A DNA stretch of 64,000 nt from Microstegium vimineum (lineage: Eukaryota > Streptophyta > Magnoliopsida > Poales > Poaceae). Below are positions 45,124 to 56,995 of this stretch, piece after piece (position 1 is the stretch's first letter; every line of letters starts with the position of its first letter). The position numbers were made by a program, and so were the translations under genes. Location: assembly GCA_022036555.1 (NCBI GenBank), contig CM039140.1, positions 28,477,843 to 28,541,842 on the forward strand, written 5' to 3'. Under the pieces are notes generated by a model that saw only the letters and a program-made list of their open reading frames with translations, did no database searches and had not been told where the DNA came from.

Positions 45124-45839
45124 TATATATCTTTTATGATGGAGGTACTGTTTTCATCTATCTTTACAAAGCGTTTGTAATAACGGACAAATTATTACTT
45201 TCTTCAGGACATATTTGGAGGTGCCGCTACAACCCTAGGATCCACCTTGGAGTGGGCAATGTCAGAGCTGATAAAGAAGCCAGAGATGATGAAGAAGGCA
45301 CAACAGGAGGTTCGCAGCAGGGTGCTAGCAGGTGGATCACGGCGAGGTCTCATCAGAAACACTGACCTTGTTGGGCTCAACTACCTGCCAATGGTCATCA
45401 AGGAGGTTCTTAGGCTGCATCCTCCAAACCCTCTGCATGCTCGTCCCTCGTGAGTGAGTCGAGAGAGGATTGTGAGGTCATGGGCTATCACATTCCCAGA
45501 GGCACCAAGGTGCTCGTGAACGCGTTTGCGATCTCCAGGGATGCCAGGTACTGGAACAACCCTGGAGATTTCAGCCCGGAGAGGTTTGAGAACAGCGATG
45601 TGGACTACAAAGGGACAGATTTCGAGTTCATGCCATTCGGTGCTGCCCTGCAAGCATGTTTGCCATGTCCACTCTGGAGATTGCACGGGCAAACCTTCTG
45701 TACCACTTTGACTGGGCTCTTCCTAATGGAACGACTCCAGAGATGGTGGACATGTCTGAGCAATACGGGATGGGGGTCACCAAAAAATGGGACCTGCATT
45801 TGAGGGTCATCCCCACTAGTACAAAAAACGTTTTTAGAG

Positions 45840-46055
45840 GCGGTGGTAGAGGCATTAGTACAGGCGGCAAAGCCCACCGCCTGTACTGGGGGTCAGTACT
45901 AATCGGCCCACAGTACAGGCGGCGGGCTGTGAACCGCCTGTGAAAATGGATTTTCACAGGCGGTTCACTTTGTCAGCCGCCTGTTATTTACACAGGCGGC
46001 TCACGTGAAAATCCATTTTTCACAGGCGGCTCACTCTGTGTGCCGCCTGTGTAAT
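45840..46055. repeat. Left subterminal repeats of element D
   Basis: At least eight copies of gcggc/gccgcctgt motifs in both orientations, forming short hairpins (for example cacaggcggctca ... tgagccgcctgtg). Subterminal repeats of CACTA elements are known binding sites for element-encoded proteins; binding here is inferred. Confidence 0.8.
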
Positions 46056-46273
46056 TATTTTTTTTTATTTTAAATTTCAATATTTGCCTCCACTCCACAC
46101 TGTACTATATTTGTCACAATATATATATAAGATATGCAAACATGAACCATAAAATTGCATCATACATACAACACATATACATATTACAGATGTATCCACA
46201 CGAAATCAAACATCAAGCATAAAATTACATATAATACACGTCATTTCAAGTTATGAGTGCAACCATTTGGTCT

Positions 46274-49200
46274 TTACATGTCATTTCTTTTCAAGTTTAG
46301 ACCTGCTATGTCTGTCAGCGCTCTAAATCCTTCACTTGCTAAATCACCGGCGTCATCAAAATATGCTCCGGTACTTGGAATTATTTCTCTCATAATAAAA
46401 CCGCACAAGTCTGCTACTATATTTTCCATAGTTTTTGGAGTGAATGACACGTCCTTTCCTTTGCTTCTCGGCTGGAAACAAAGTTTAAAAGCATCAGTGA
46501 CACATGTCCAATATTAATATTTCCAACTTTAATGAGAAAACTTCATACATAGATATTTTTTACCATATTTTTGTCCCTGACGTATCGTCCCCGCTGCCTT
46601 ATGAACTCACACACATAGTATCCACAGTAGACCGATCCAGGTGGTTGCTTGTGGCACTATGTAATTAATGAGCAAAAGATTAAACTAAAATTGTCATGTC
46701 TTGTGTATTATTTATATGATGATATGTGTTCGGACAACTTACCGGATAATGGTGTTGTATCGTCAATGGCACACTAGGATCTGAGCGGGCGGCGTCGACC
46801 GGTCCTTTTTGCTTCTTATAAAAACCGCCATGCCCTGTAGATATCGAATATAAAACACTATAGTTATTTAAACTCTAATTCATATAAGTACGGATGCGGT
46901 TGCATGTTTGCTCACCTTTCTAAATGAATCAGGAATGTTTGATACGACTGAGGAGGACAATGTAAGGAGTCTAGGACAAGCACCTTCCCTTCGAATAGAT
47001 ATATATAAAAAACAATCCAATGGTCGCTGCACGAATAAACGAGTGAGCGACATATGTACTTAGGGTTGTTAACACGATAATTTGAAGTACGTATACGAGG
47101 TCACGCTTACCCAAAGTTGTAGGGTGCCAATATAAAATCCCTGTACTTATATCTCAGCATTGCTCTACCGAGATAGAGGGCATATGTGTCCTCGTATTTT
47201 CGTTGCAATGCCTTTACAGCTTCTGCAACTTGTTCTGGTGTTTTGTCCTTCTCTATCTTTGCTCTATCTTCATTTGTAAGTACAAATTTGTGCATATTTT
47301 CTTGTAACCTGATTGGACTCAGGTAACCGACCATCGTGCCTGTAGTTAACGATCTCTGCTCGTGGTCTTGCAAACTACATACAACATCCACATATTAGAG
47401 TTTATCACATTCCAAAATTTAATAATAACAATGTGTGTCCATGAGTGATACTTACAGGCACCAGATTGTAATGAGTTGGACGTCAAGTTTTCTATAGTTC
47501 AACAGCAGGTGCATGTCCTCGAAGATAACAAATGCCTCGCTTCTATCCTGGCCAGTAGCAAACACGTCTGCTAGTATGTTAACACTAACTGCATGCAGGC
47601 CAGCATTCACTGCTCTCATGTACTAGTCATGAAACCTTTTTATCGTCCATGGACTATTCTCAAGCACCGTCCATTGCAGCATAGGCCTCCCGGGCACGTA
47701 GTTACTGGGGACATTGACATAATCATCAACCGTTGGCTTTCTTATATCCTGACGGGTCAATGGTGTATTTGACGGCGGTTCGACATGAACATCGCCACTT
47801 GGGGCTTCCTTTGTTGGTGGCACGGCTTCAGTTGCTTGGCCGGCGGCTTCCTTATTCTGTGGCGGTTCGAGCTCAACGACTCGTGCCGTCCGCTGCTTTC
47901 CAATCCCTTTCAAAAATAGAACCGTGCCTGCTGCTTTCCCCTTTTTTGGCTCATGGGGAGAAACCAATTTTGGAATTGGAAATTTCTTTGCCTTCTTGGA
48001 GGCCGGTGCTTGTGGGGGAGTTTGCTCTGCTTCCTTTTGCTTTGGTGGTGGCGGGGGAGTTTGCTCTACCTCCTTCTCTGGTGTTGTGTCCTTCTTGGCT
48101 GGCGGAGTCTGCTGCTCAGGCATGTTCGTGGTCAGCCCCTCAAGCTCATCCAGCGAGAATGACATATCATGTATTGGGGATGACGACGGTGGCTCATAAA
48201 TATACAGGGATGCTGGGGCATGCATTGGCGATGCTGGTTGTTGACTTGTTTCGACCTCTTGGGATGCTTGATGGACTTGTGGAGAGGGTACCGTTGGTGG
48301 ATCAATCAACCTTATGTACCGTCTCGGCCATTGTATGAAGTTCTTGATTGCTTGTCCAAGCTTCTCTATACCCTCAGAGGTCGGGATGTCGATGAAGTCG
48401 TCTTCATATGCACTCTCGACCGTCAATACTTCCACCCTGCAGTATGCATCTTGCATCTCGACACCATGGAACATACGTCCAGGGATGGCATTGCCTGTGG
48501 CCACTTGCTTTGTATGTTGATTCCTAAGTCCATATCCAATTAACAATGAGCAAGGCCAAGGTTTATCAATATCGTCAACTGGATAATGGTCCTTATTTGA
48601 TGTTGACGCTATACTGCTTTGAAAGGGCATAGATTGTGTGGCCGTCTCCTGGCTACCCAAGGGTTGAGCTGGGCCTGGGACATGCTGCATATATGAAGGA
48701 GTTTGTGATGTCATCTGTTGAGCAGACACTGCTCCCGCCAACCGCTTCATCACTTCAGGATCAGGGTTTTTAACGAAGTCTTCCATCAAATCCCTAAATT
48801 TTTTGGGAGCCTGCTGCTCAAAATAATCCTTCAATTGCTCCTTATGTCGTTCTCTTTTCTTATACATGCCTTTCCACTCTTCACCGAACCCTTCTTTCCA
48901 GGTGGTTCTGGATGAGACGCCCCGTACACGACCTGGATGCTCGGGGTTACCTAGAGCAAGGGAAAGGCTGTCCCTCTCCCTCTGTGACTTGAAGGCACCT
49001 GTCTTTTCCAGGTTTGTTGCTTCCAAAACCTTCTCGGCAACTGGCTTGATCTCATCGGGACAGGAGATCTCATCGCTCTCAGTGTTTGCCTTCCGAGCCC
49101 GAAGCCAATTCGCACTTCGTTCTGGCACTATATCTGTCAATGCCAACTTGCCCTCTCTCCTCTTTGCTTCGTCTTCTGCCCTCCATTTAGGAATCTTGGT

Positions 49201-50101
49201 CTTGTATCCGCCAGTGCCGAGGTGGTGGTGGTACTTGTTCTTCTTCGCAAGTGCCGAGGCGGCTTGGCTCTTAGCCTTGGACTCGTCGGAGTTTTTCATG
49301 ACACTGAAACGTGCCCACTGTTCTGCTGTGATAGGGTACCGCTTCGTTGGGTCCCGTCCCTTCTGCAGCCACTTTTTATTCATATCGTACCTATAGTTCT
49401 GGAACGATATTGCTAACTGCTTCATGACATGACCCTTGACCAAACCTTCTATTCCCTCCGGTAAAATAAACTTAGTGCACAATCGAGTCCAACAATTCGT
49501 CCTCTTTACTTCAGGCACCATACTCCAATCACTCCAGGTGATATCAAATTCTTCCTTTACTAACCATCCAATGGCGGCTCTAGAGGTGCTAAGGGCTCTC
49601 CGCTCGGGCTAATCTCTAGAGGTGCTAAGGGCTCTCCGCTCGGGCTAATCTCTGTAATCTTATAAACTTCTTCTGGAAATCTATTCCTTCCTCTATCTCC
49701 TCGTGCTCGATCACTCTTTTTCTGTGCACTTCTTCGCTCGGAGGAGGTCCCGGTCGTCTAAGGCGCTGTGTCCTTATGAACATCTTGTGACTCTACCTCT
49801 ATTTCGGCAACAACTTGAGAGAACACCTCCTGTCAATTCAATTGTTAGGTACATACATACACATGCATTATTCTCTCGTATAGACAATCTACGAGCATAT
49901 ATATACCTCATCATCATTTGGCTCAGCTTCAGGCTCGTAATTAGGGTCACATTCCAACTCAAGACGGGCCTTCTTAGCTCTAGGAGATTCACGTGGTGAT
50001 ACGCTCGGGCTCCTATAAGGTTCGGATCCCGAGGAGTCAGATCTAGGTGTACCTACCTGGGCATCGGCCTGCTCAGCGTTTGATGGAGTACTCATCTGCA
50101 T
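46274..50101 (-). pseudogene. D second gene: Transposase_24-like protein with C-terminal Ulp1-type protease
   Basis: A multi-exon gene. The first exon (49915-50101) is rich in Ser, Pro and Glu. A long exon with open frame 47623-49521 carries a Transposase_24-like region (MKQLAISFQNYRYDMNKKWL, NPEHPGRVRGVSSRTTWKEG). After it come WPCSLLIGYGLRNQHT and a Pro/Lys-rich linker. Later exons (47107-47391, about 46919-47028, 46743-46836, 46563-46656 and 46274-46471) encode a C48 cysteine protease fold. Its His is in FG|DHWIVF, its Asp in VLVLDSL, and its Gln and Cys in HKQPPGSVYCGYYVCEF. Ulp1-family enzymes cut SUMO or related conjugates; the target here is unknown. TAG at complement 47623-47625 interrupts HD*YMRA, where relatives are expected to have Trp, and another TAG lies near 49760. 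A 36-bp tandem duplication sits at about 49577-49648. Confidence 0.78.
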
Positions 50102-50149
50102 AAAATATAAGCATAAAAATGGATGTACACTAACTCTAATTATCCATGA

Positions 50150-51070
50150 AATATAAGTATTACTAAACTTAACTAACTAAATTATGCATGAAATATAACT
50201 AACTATGCAAAAATGATTTTTCTACTAGAGTTATATTTAACTATTAGAGTTATATTTAACTTAACTTAACTAATTATGCATGAAATATAACTAAACTAAC
50301 TAATTAACTAAACTAAACTTACTAATAAACTAAACTAATTAAATTAACTAATTAAATACTTACTAAATTAACTAATTCAAAAAACTAATTAAAAAACTAA
50401 ATTAACAAATTACTAATAAACTAATTAACTAAACTAAACTTAACTAACTAATTAACTAAACTAAACTTACTAATAAACTAAACTAATTAAAAAACTAAAT
50501 TAACAAATTACTAATAAACTAATTAACTAAACTAAACTAGTTAACTTAACTAATTAAAAAAACTAATTAACTAATTAACTAATTAAAAACTAATAAACTA
50601 AACTAATTAAATTAACTAATTAAAAAAACTAAATTAACTAACTAAATTAACTAATTACTAATTAACTAACAAAAACTAATAAACTAAACTAATTAAATTA
50701 ACTAATTAAAAAAACTAAATTAACTAACTAAATTAACTAATTACTAAATTAACTAACAAAAACTAATAAACTAAACTAATTAAATTAACTAATTAAAAAA
50801 ACTAAATTAACTAACTAAATTAACTAATTAATAAATTAACTAATCAAATTAACTAATAAAAACTAACTAAATTAACTAATTAAAAAAACTAAATTAACTA
50901 ACAAAATTAACTAAACTAAACTAATTAAATTAACTAATTAATAACTAACTAATTGAACTAATTAAAAAACTAAATTAACTAAACTAACTAGTAAACTAAA
51001 CTAATGAAATTAACAAATTAAGAACTAACTAAATTAACTAATTAAAAAAACTAACTAATAAACTAATTAC
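50150..51070. repeat. Low-complexity aactaatt array
   Basis: About 0.9 kb made almost only of actaa/aatta steps (aactaattaaattaactaat and variants). It lies upstream of the second gene's first exon. The block at 51570-52000 has the same composition in the opposite orientation. Confidence 0.85.
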
Positions 51071-51420
51071 AAAAAAATGAAATTAAGAAATTAAAACAAA
51101 GGCACCTCGGTCTCGGCGGTGGAGCTCTCGGCGGTGGCAGACGGTGAACCAGCGGCGGGGCTCGGCGGTGGAGCTCTCGGAGCGGGGCTCGGTGCGCGGT
51201 GCCGGTGGAGCAGCTCGGTGGTGGCGGTGGCGGCGGAGCGTGGCTCTCGGCGGCGGAGCAGCACGGCGCGCTGCGGCGGCAGTGGCGGCGGAATGGAACA
51301 GCGGACGTCGGCGGACGGTGAACCAGCGGCAGCGGTGGCGAAATTCGGCAGCCTGACGGCGTCGGATTCAAAAATCGCGCCTCCGGGGACTTAGAAATTT
51401 TCGGCAGCCGCGCTCTGTAA
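51071..51420 (-). promoter_or_regulatory. GC-rich island, likely 5' region of the second gene
   Basis: A GC-rich block (ggcggtggagc repeats) in an otherwise very AT-rich setting, about 1 kb upstream of the ATG at 50101. It could be promoter, 5' UTR or a first exon. Frames here encode only low-complexity peptides, so no coding call is made. Confidence 0.35.
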
Positions 51421-51424
51421 TTTA

Positions 51425-51570
51425 TATTGGACGGCATTAGTACAGTACAGGCGGTGGTCAATATGGCCCGCCTGTACTAATACATTAGTACAGGCGGCGG
51501 TAATGACGTCCGCCTGTACTAATACATTAGTACAGGCGGCTCTCATTGATAGCCGCCTGTACTAATGTTT
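51425..51570. repeat. Internal cluster of subterminal-type motifs in D
   Basis: Six copies of tacaggcgg / ccgcctgta in alternating orientation, of the form attagtacaggcggc ... gccgcctgtactaat. They match the terminal arrays but lie in the middle of the element, between its two genes. Confidence 0.8.
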
Positions 51571-52110
51571 TTCCATTTTCAGTTAATTAATTTAGTTAGT
51601 TTATTTAGTAATTAGTTAAATTAGTTGATTAATGTAGTTAGTTTAGTAATTAGTTAATTTAGTTAGTAATTAGTTTATTCCCTTTATTTAGTTTAGTTAG
51701 TAATTAAAGACTTGTTTAATAGGGTTAGTTATTATTTCATGTACTTAATTAGGGTTAGTGGATTAATTGAGTTAGTGTTTAGTAGTTAGTTTAGTTAGTG
51801 TTTATTAGTTAGTTTATTTAGTAATTAGTTAAATTAGTTAGTTAATTTAGTTAGTTTAGTAATTAGTTAATTTAGTTAGTGTTTATTAGTTAGTTTATTT
51901 AGTTAGTTTATTTAGTAATTAGTTAACTTAGTTAGTGTTTACTAATAATAGGTTTGTTGGTTAACTTAGTAAGTAATTAAAGGCTTGTTTAATAGGGTTA
52001 GTTCTTATTTCATGTACTTAATTAGGTCATTTATTCCCTGTATTTAGTTTAGTTAGTAATTAAATGCTTGTTTAATAGGGTCAGTTAGTATTTCATGTAC
52101 CTAGGGTTAG
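51571..52110. repeat. Inverted-repeat arm left of TNP2
   Basis: AT-rich, with ttagttagtaattaa and gtatttcatgtacctagggtt. The reverse complement of 55990-56340 contains the same phrases in the same order, so the TNP2 gene lies between two imperfect inverted arms. Confidence 0.65.
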
Positions 52111-52304
52111 TAAATAAAATAGAATCCAAAGGTATACAAGAAGGGGAAAGAGGTTTCAATTAAGATTTGTTTAATTAAGTTAGAAAATAATATCATAGTC
52201 CAAAGGTATACAACAAATGGAAATGTAAACATCTGCTTAATAAGAAAGAGTAGCATTAGGTATACATGATAAGTGGTACATTAATTAGTTACATGATAAA
52301 CAAT

Positions 52305-55300
52305 CTAGCGTGCTACAGTCCTTCCTTGTCCATCATGGCGCACCCAGGGCAAAGAGGTTTGCGGGATACTTTTCTCCACATTTTTGATCTTTTCTTCAAA
52401 GTTTGTAAAAAAAGACATCTCGCTGAACTGATTAACATCCTCTAAATCCATTACACCATCAACTCCTACAATTTGTTGCTTTCCAGGGATTGCTACGTGC
52501 TTTGGCTTTTGGGTACTTTTCTTTTCATTCATAGATAAAATTTGTTCCACATAGAACACCTGTGCGGCACGGTTAGCAAGGATCCACGGATCATCTTTGT
52601 AACCTACTTTACTTAGATCAAGAACTCTATGGCCATAGTTATCCACATTGACATGTTTATCTTGAACCCATCGACATCGGAACACTGGAATCTGCAGGCG
52701 TGGACCATATTCAATCTCCCATATGTCATCAATGAATCCAAAGTATGTAGTTTCTTCACCAGTTGTATCATCTACAGCCTCACATCGAACGCCACTATTC
52801 TGGGCCATGCGCTTGGTGTCCCTAAAACTGGTGGAAAATGTGAAGCCACTAATGTCATAGCTCTGCCATGATATGACCTGGCTTGATGGTCCAGATGCTA
52901 AAATCTTGATGGTTTCTGATTCATCTGTCATGTCCAAATTCTTTAGCCATGCGGTGAACCGACGCTTGTGTTCCTTGTGTACCCACGCTTGTGTTCCTTG
53001 TGTACCCAATCATTTGTGCATCCTGGATTCTCCTCACGAAGCTCTTTCATGTGCTGATTGGTGAATGGGTCCATTATTATGAGTTGTTGTAGTATGCTGT
53101 AGTGTACCTCTAGGACTATGTTGTAATCTGGCGGGATGAATGATTTTCGTCCCATCCTCCCTCGTCCACCAAGCCTTCCCTCATGTCGCAACGGAGGCAA
53201 ACCAATTGATACCTAGTCTTTTAGGAGATTATTACATAATGATCCTCCAGACTCAATGGACTCTTCTGTAGTGTATGCCTCTATCATGGAACCCTCCGGA
53301 TGAGCACGATTTTCCATATAGCCATTCAATATTGACATGAAACGCTCATACGTTCACATTTCATGGAAATACATGGGGCCCAGTGCCTCAATTTGAGGCA
53401 CCAAATGAACAATAAGGTGTACCATGATATCAAAGAACGATGGGGGAAAGAACATCTCCAACTGGCTCAATATCTTTGCAGCAAATTTCTGTAGGGACTC
53501 TAACTCATCACGGATAATTACCTTCTCAGATATCTTATTGAAGAAGTAGCACAACCGTGTGATTGCCATCTTTAAAAACACTGGATTTATAGCCCTGATG
53601 GCAATAGGAAGAAAAGTGGTCAGCATTACATGACAATCATGTGAGTTATAGTTGGTGAGTGTAAGGTCTTTCATCGAAACAAGACTCCTTATGTTGGAGC
53701 AGAAACCAGATGGAACTTTTAAATTCTTCAACCACACACACATTGCATGTTTCTCATCTCTGTTCAGGTTATAGCTTGCTGCCGGTAGATGGTACTTTCC
53801 ATTCTCTAGGAGTACAGGGTGAAGTTCTTTTCTGATCTTTAAATGTTGCATGTCCAAACGTGAATTGAGACCTTCCTTTGTCTTGCTCTTTATGTCTAGC
53901 AAAGTTCCAACTACGCTATCAAACACGTTCTTCTTAACATGCATACCATCGATCGCATGTCGTACGTCTAAGTCTTTCCAGTACGATAAGTACTTAAAGA
54001 AAATAGACTTCTTCTTAAATGTGTCCCCTCATTTGCCTTCACAACCTTTCTTGGTTTCCCATCTTTGGTCTTTTTTCCAAACACAAACTTGACATTCTCA
54101 ACTATCTTATACACTCTGTGCCCTTTACTATAACCTGATGGAGCAGTAGATTTTGATTCATCCGTATTGTCAAAGTACTTATTCATCTTTTGCAAGCGGT
54201 ACTTATGGCCTGCCGGTAGCCACCTCCTATGCCTCATGTAAACTATCTTGTTAGATGAAGGAAGAGACACGTGCCATGTTCCATCTATGCACTCTACACA
54301 ACCAACCTTTCCCTTGAACTGGCCTGATAATGAGAAGAGAGCAGGATAATCATTAATTATGACAAAAATAATTGCTCTCAGTGTGAATGTCTCTTTGCGG
54401 AACGCATCGATCATTTTGACACCCACTTCCCATAGTATTTGCATCTCTTGCATTAAGGGCTCTAGAAATACATCTATATCAACTCCAGGTTGTGTAGGTC
54501 CAGAAATAAGAATAGTTAGCAAAAGATATTTTCTTTTTTGACTCAACCATGAAGGAAGATTGTATATTGTCATGATCACTGGCCATGTGCTGTGCGTGCT
54601 GCTCCTCTCGGCAAATGGATTTATTCCATCAGTACTCAGAGCAAACCTTACATTTCGTGGGTCCTCAGCAAAGTCTGGATATTTCTTATCGAATTCTTGC
54701 CATTGCTTTGCATCGGTTGGATGTCGTAACTTTCCATCATCTTTCCTTTCATCAGAAGCATGCCAGGTCATAAGTTCCGCATCATCAGGGTTTGCAAACA
54801 AACACCTCAAACGATCAACCACAGGGAGATACCATATCACTAATGTAGGAATTCTTCTCAACGTATAATAGTCCACTTCGATATTGCTAGTGGGCTTTGA
54901 ACGTTTGTCTTGTTGAGTCTTTGTTTGCGTCTTCTTTCGCTTCCTCCCTGAAGAAACATAGGCTGCATTCCCTTCCTCTTGATGATCTTTATTCGTCTTG
55001 TACCTACTAGCATCGCAGTTTGGACAACTATCTAAGTCTTTATACTGATCACCCCGATATAGGATACAATGATTTCTACATGCGTGGATCTTCTCAACAC
55101 CCATCATAAGTGGACTGACTAGCTTCTTTGCATAGTACGTGTTAGCAGGCACTCTGTTCTCCTTAGGAAGAAGGTCTCCAAGTACACGCAATAAATTATT
55201 GAAACTAGCATCGGACCAACCATATCTAGTCTTAATCGTCAAAAACTGAAGAACAGCCCGTAGTGTCGACCACTCTTTGGTACAACCTTTTGACTCGTCG

Positions 55301-55845
55301 TACAAAGGCTCTTCTGCTGCCTTCTTCAAGGCTTCCATTCGGTTCATGAAGAATATTGATGGATCCGCATAACGGTTCATTATTGCCTCTAAGAAATCTG
55401 TATCTCCAATGACATCAGTGTTAACATGCTGAGTTTCATTAACATCGGACGTAGAATTATGAGTTTGATTGACATCTGGCATAACATGATGGGTTTCATT
55501 GATATCTGGCATAGCATCACATTCATTGAGATATGGCATTGGACCCTCCACATTGATGTTACTTGTAGTGTTGTCAGTTGTCCGCATATAAGGTGTAGAA
55601 CTACCCTCACCATGTTTTGTCCAAATCAAGTAGTCCTCCACAAATCCTCTGCAAACCAGATGAGAAGTGATTGCTTCCACATTGTCAAATACCACAATAT
55701 TTTTACAGTCTGCGCATGGACAACATATGTGCTTCGCCTTTGTTTTCTGAGCATGTATCTTCACGGCATCAATAAATTTTTGGACCTCCACTACATAAGA
55801 TGGGTCTAATCTTGATAAGTTGTACATCCATAATGACCTCTCCAT
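52305..55845 (-). pseudogene. D TNP2 transposase (Transpos_assoc, Transposase_21, DUF4218, DUF4216)
   Basis: CACTA transposase. It starts at 55845 with MERSLWMYN and the zinc-binding Transpos_assoc domain (CCPCADCKNI, LVCRGF). The TNP2 core (Transposase_21) is at about residues 250-520 (HACRNHCILYRGDQYKDLDSC, FALSTDGINPF, GKVGCVECIDGTWH, RRWLPAGHKYR). DUF4218 follows (complement 53354-53944: HAIDGMHVKKNVFDSVVGTL, FFPPSFFDIMVHLIVHLVPQ), and DUF4216 (YFGFIDDIWEIEYGP, PVFRCRWVQ) ends near 52305. Four kinds of damage are seen: a one-base loss near 54018, TGA for Trp at complement 53354-53356 (HEM*TYERF), a likely TAG near 53213, and a 23-bp tandem duplication (52963-53008) that shifts the frame. 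It is therefore inactive as sequenced. Confidence 0.88.
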
Positions 55846-55989
55846 ATTTATCTGTAGTTAGGAAAATATTGTATGTCACTCTAAAAACAAAACGAAAATA
55901 ATCCCTCATAACTAAGATTCTATCCTCCATCAATTAAATAGATATGAAAACCTACCTCTTACAGAATTTATAAAATAAAAAATTTAAAT

Positions 55990-56340
55990 AATTATTTAAA
56001 CTCATTTTTATAATTATAAGAATTAATTAAACGGAGATGGCATCTTGATTAACAAACCCTAAGTATAAGAAAAAATAAGAAACCCTAATTAACAAACCCT
56101 AAGTACATGAAATACTAACTAACCCTAATTAATAAGCCATTAATTACTAACTAAATTAATTAACTAACTCTAAGTACATGAAATATCTAACCCTAAGTAA
56201 TAAACCATCAATTACTAACAAAAATTATTGAAAAACCTAAGCTACATGAAATAATAACTAACCCTATTTAACAAACCCTAAGTATAGACAATAATAACTA
56301 ACCCTAATTAACAAAACATTAACTAATAAATTAATTCATA
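55990..56340. repeat. Inverted-repeat arm right of TNP2
   Basis: Interspersed aaccctaattaa, gtacatgaaata and attactaactaa phrases upstream of TNP2. It contains telomere-like ccctaa steps but not an uninterrupted telomere array. It pairs in inverse with 51571-52110. Confidence 0.65.
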
Positions 56341-56700
56341 AACCCTAAGTATTCTATTACATAGATCTACTCACAAGAATTCTAAAAAGTATTTATTTTC
56401 TAAAATCCGAGCAAGATACAATTTACTATGAATTTAAAAAAAATAGCTAAAACTCTCTCTCTCTTGCCCTAGCTATGAACCCTAACCCTAGATTTAGAGC
56501 ACCTCCAATACAAGAATTGAACCAAAGAATCACTAAAAAAATGGCGGCAACAGCACTAACTAACCTTTTGGAAGTTTCTCACCAAAGAAATGAAGTTCAA
56601 AACATCCCCCCTTGGAATAGCCACCTCTGTGTCGGCGGACACTGTGCACACAGCACGGGAGTAACTGTTCTTGTCTGGAGGTGGAAGAAGGGTATTTATT
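56341..56700 (-). other. Upstream region of TNP2
   Basis: Sequence between the inverted arm and the right subterminal repeats. No gene recognised; it probably contains the TNP2 promoter. Confidence 0.35.
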
Positions 56701-56995
56701 GCAGCATTAACACAGGCGGTTGGTAAGGAGGACCGCCTGTGTAAATACCCCTATATTTACACAGGCGGTTGATAATGTCAGCCGTCTGTGTAAATGTTAT
56801 TTACACAGGCGGCTGACATTATATTTACACAGGCGGCTGACATTATCAACCGTCTGTGTAAATATAGGTATTTACACAGGCGGCAGAGATAGGAGAGCCG
56901 CCTGTGTAAATGGTTTTACACGGGCGGTTCTCTTGCTGGGCCCACCCTATTTTTTGTACTGGCGTCATGAAGTTGTGAACCGCCTCGGAAAAAAA
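56701..56995. repeat. Right subterminal repeats of element D
   Basis: At least eight tttacacaggcgg / ccgcctgtgtaaa motifs in alternating orientation, with a direct copy of ggcggctgacattata (about 56808-56845). The spacing differs from the left array. Confidence 0.82.

Noticed and set aside
51063..51461. 132-residue frame in the GC-rich island of D
   Set aside because: Only Pro/Arg/Ala runs and no relation to CACTA proteins. It fits promoter or 5' UTR better.
55990..56340. Telomere-like repeats (aaccctaa steps)
   Set aside because: The ccctaa steps are interrupted and mixed with gtacatgaaata phrases, and they lie inside a bounded CACTA element.
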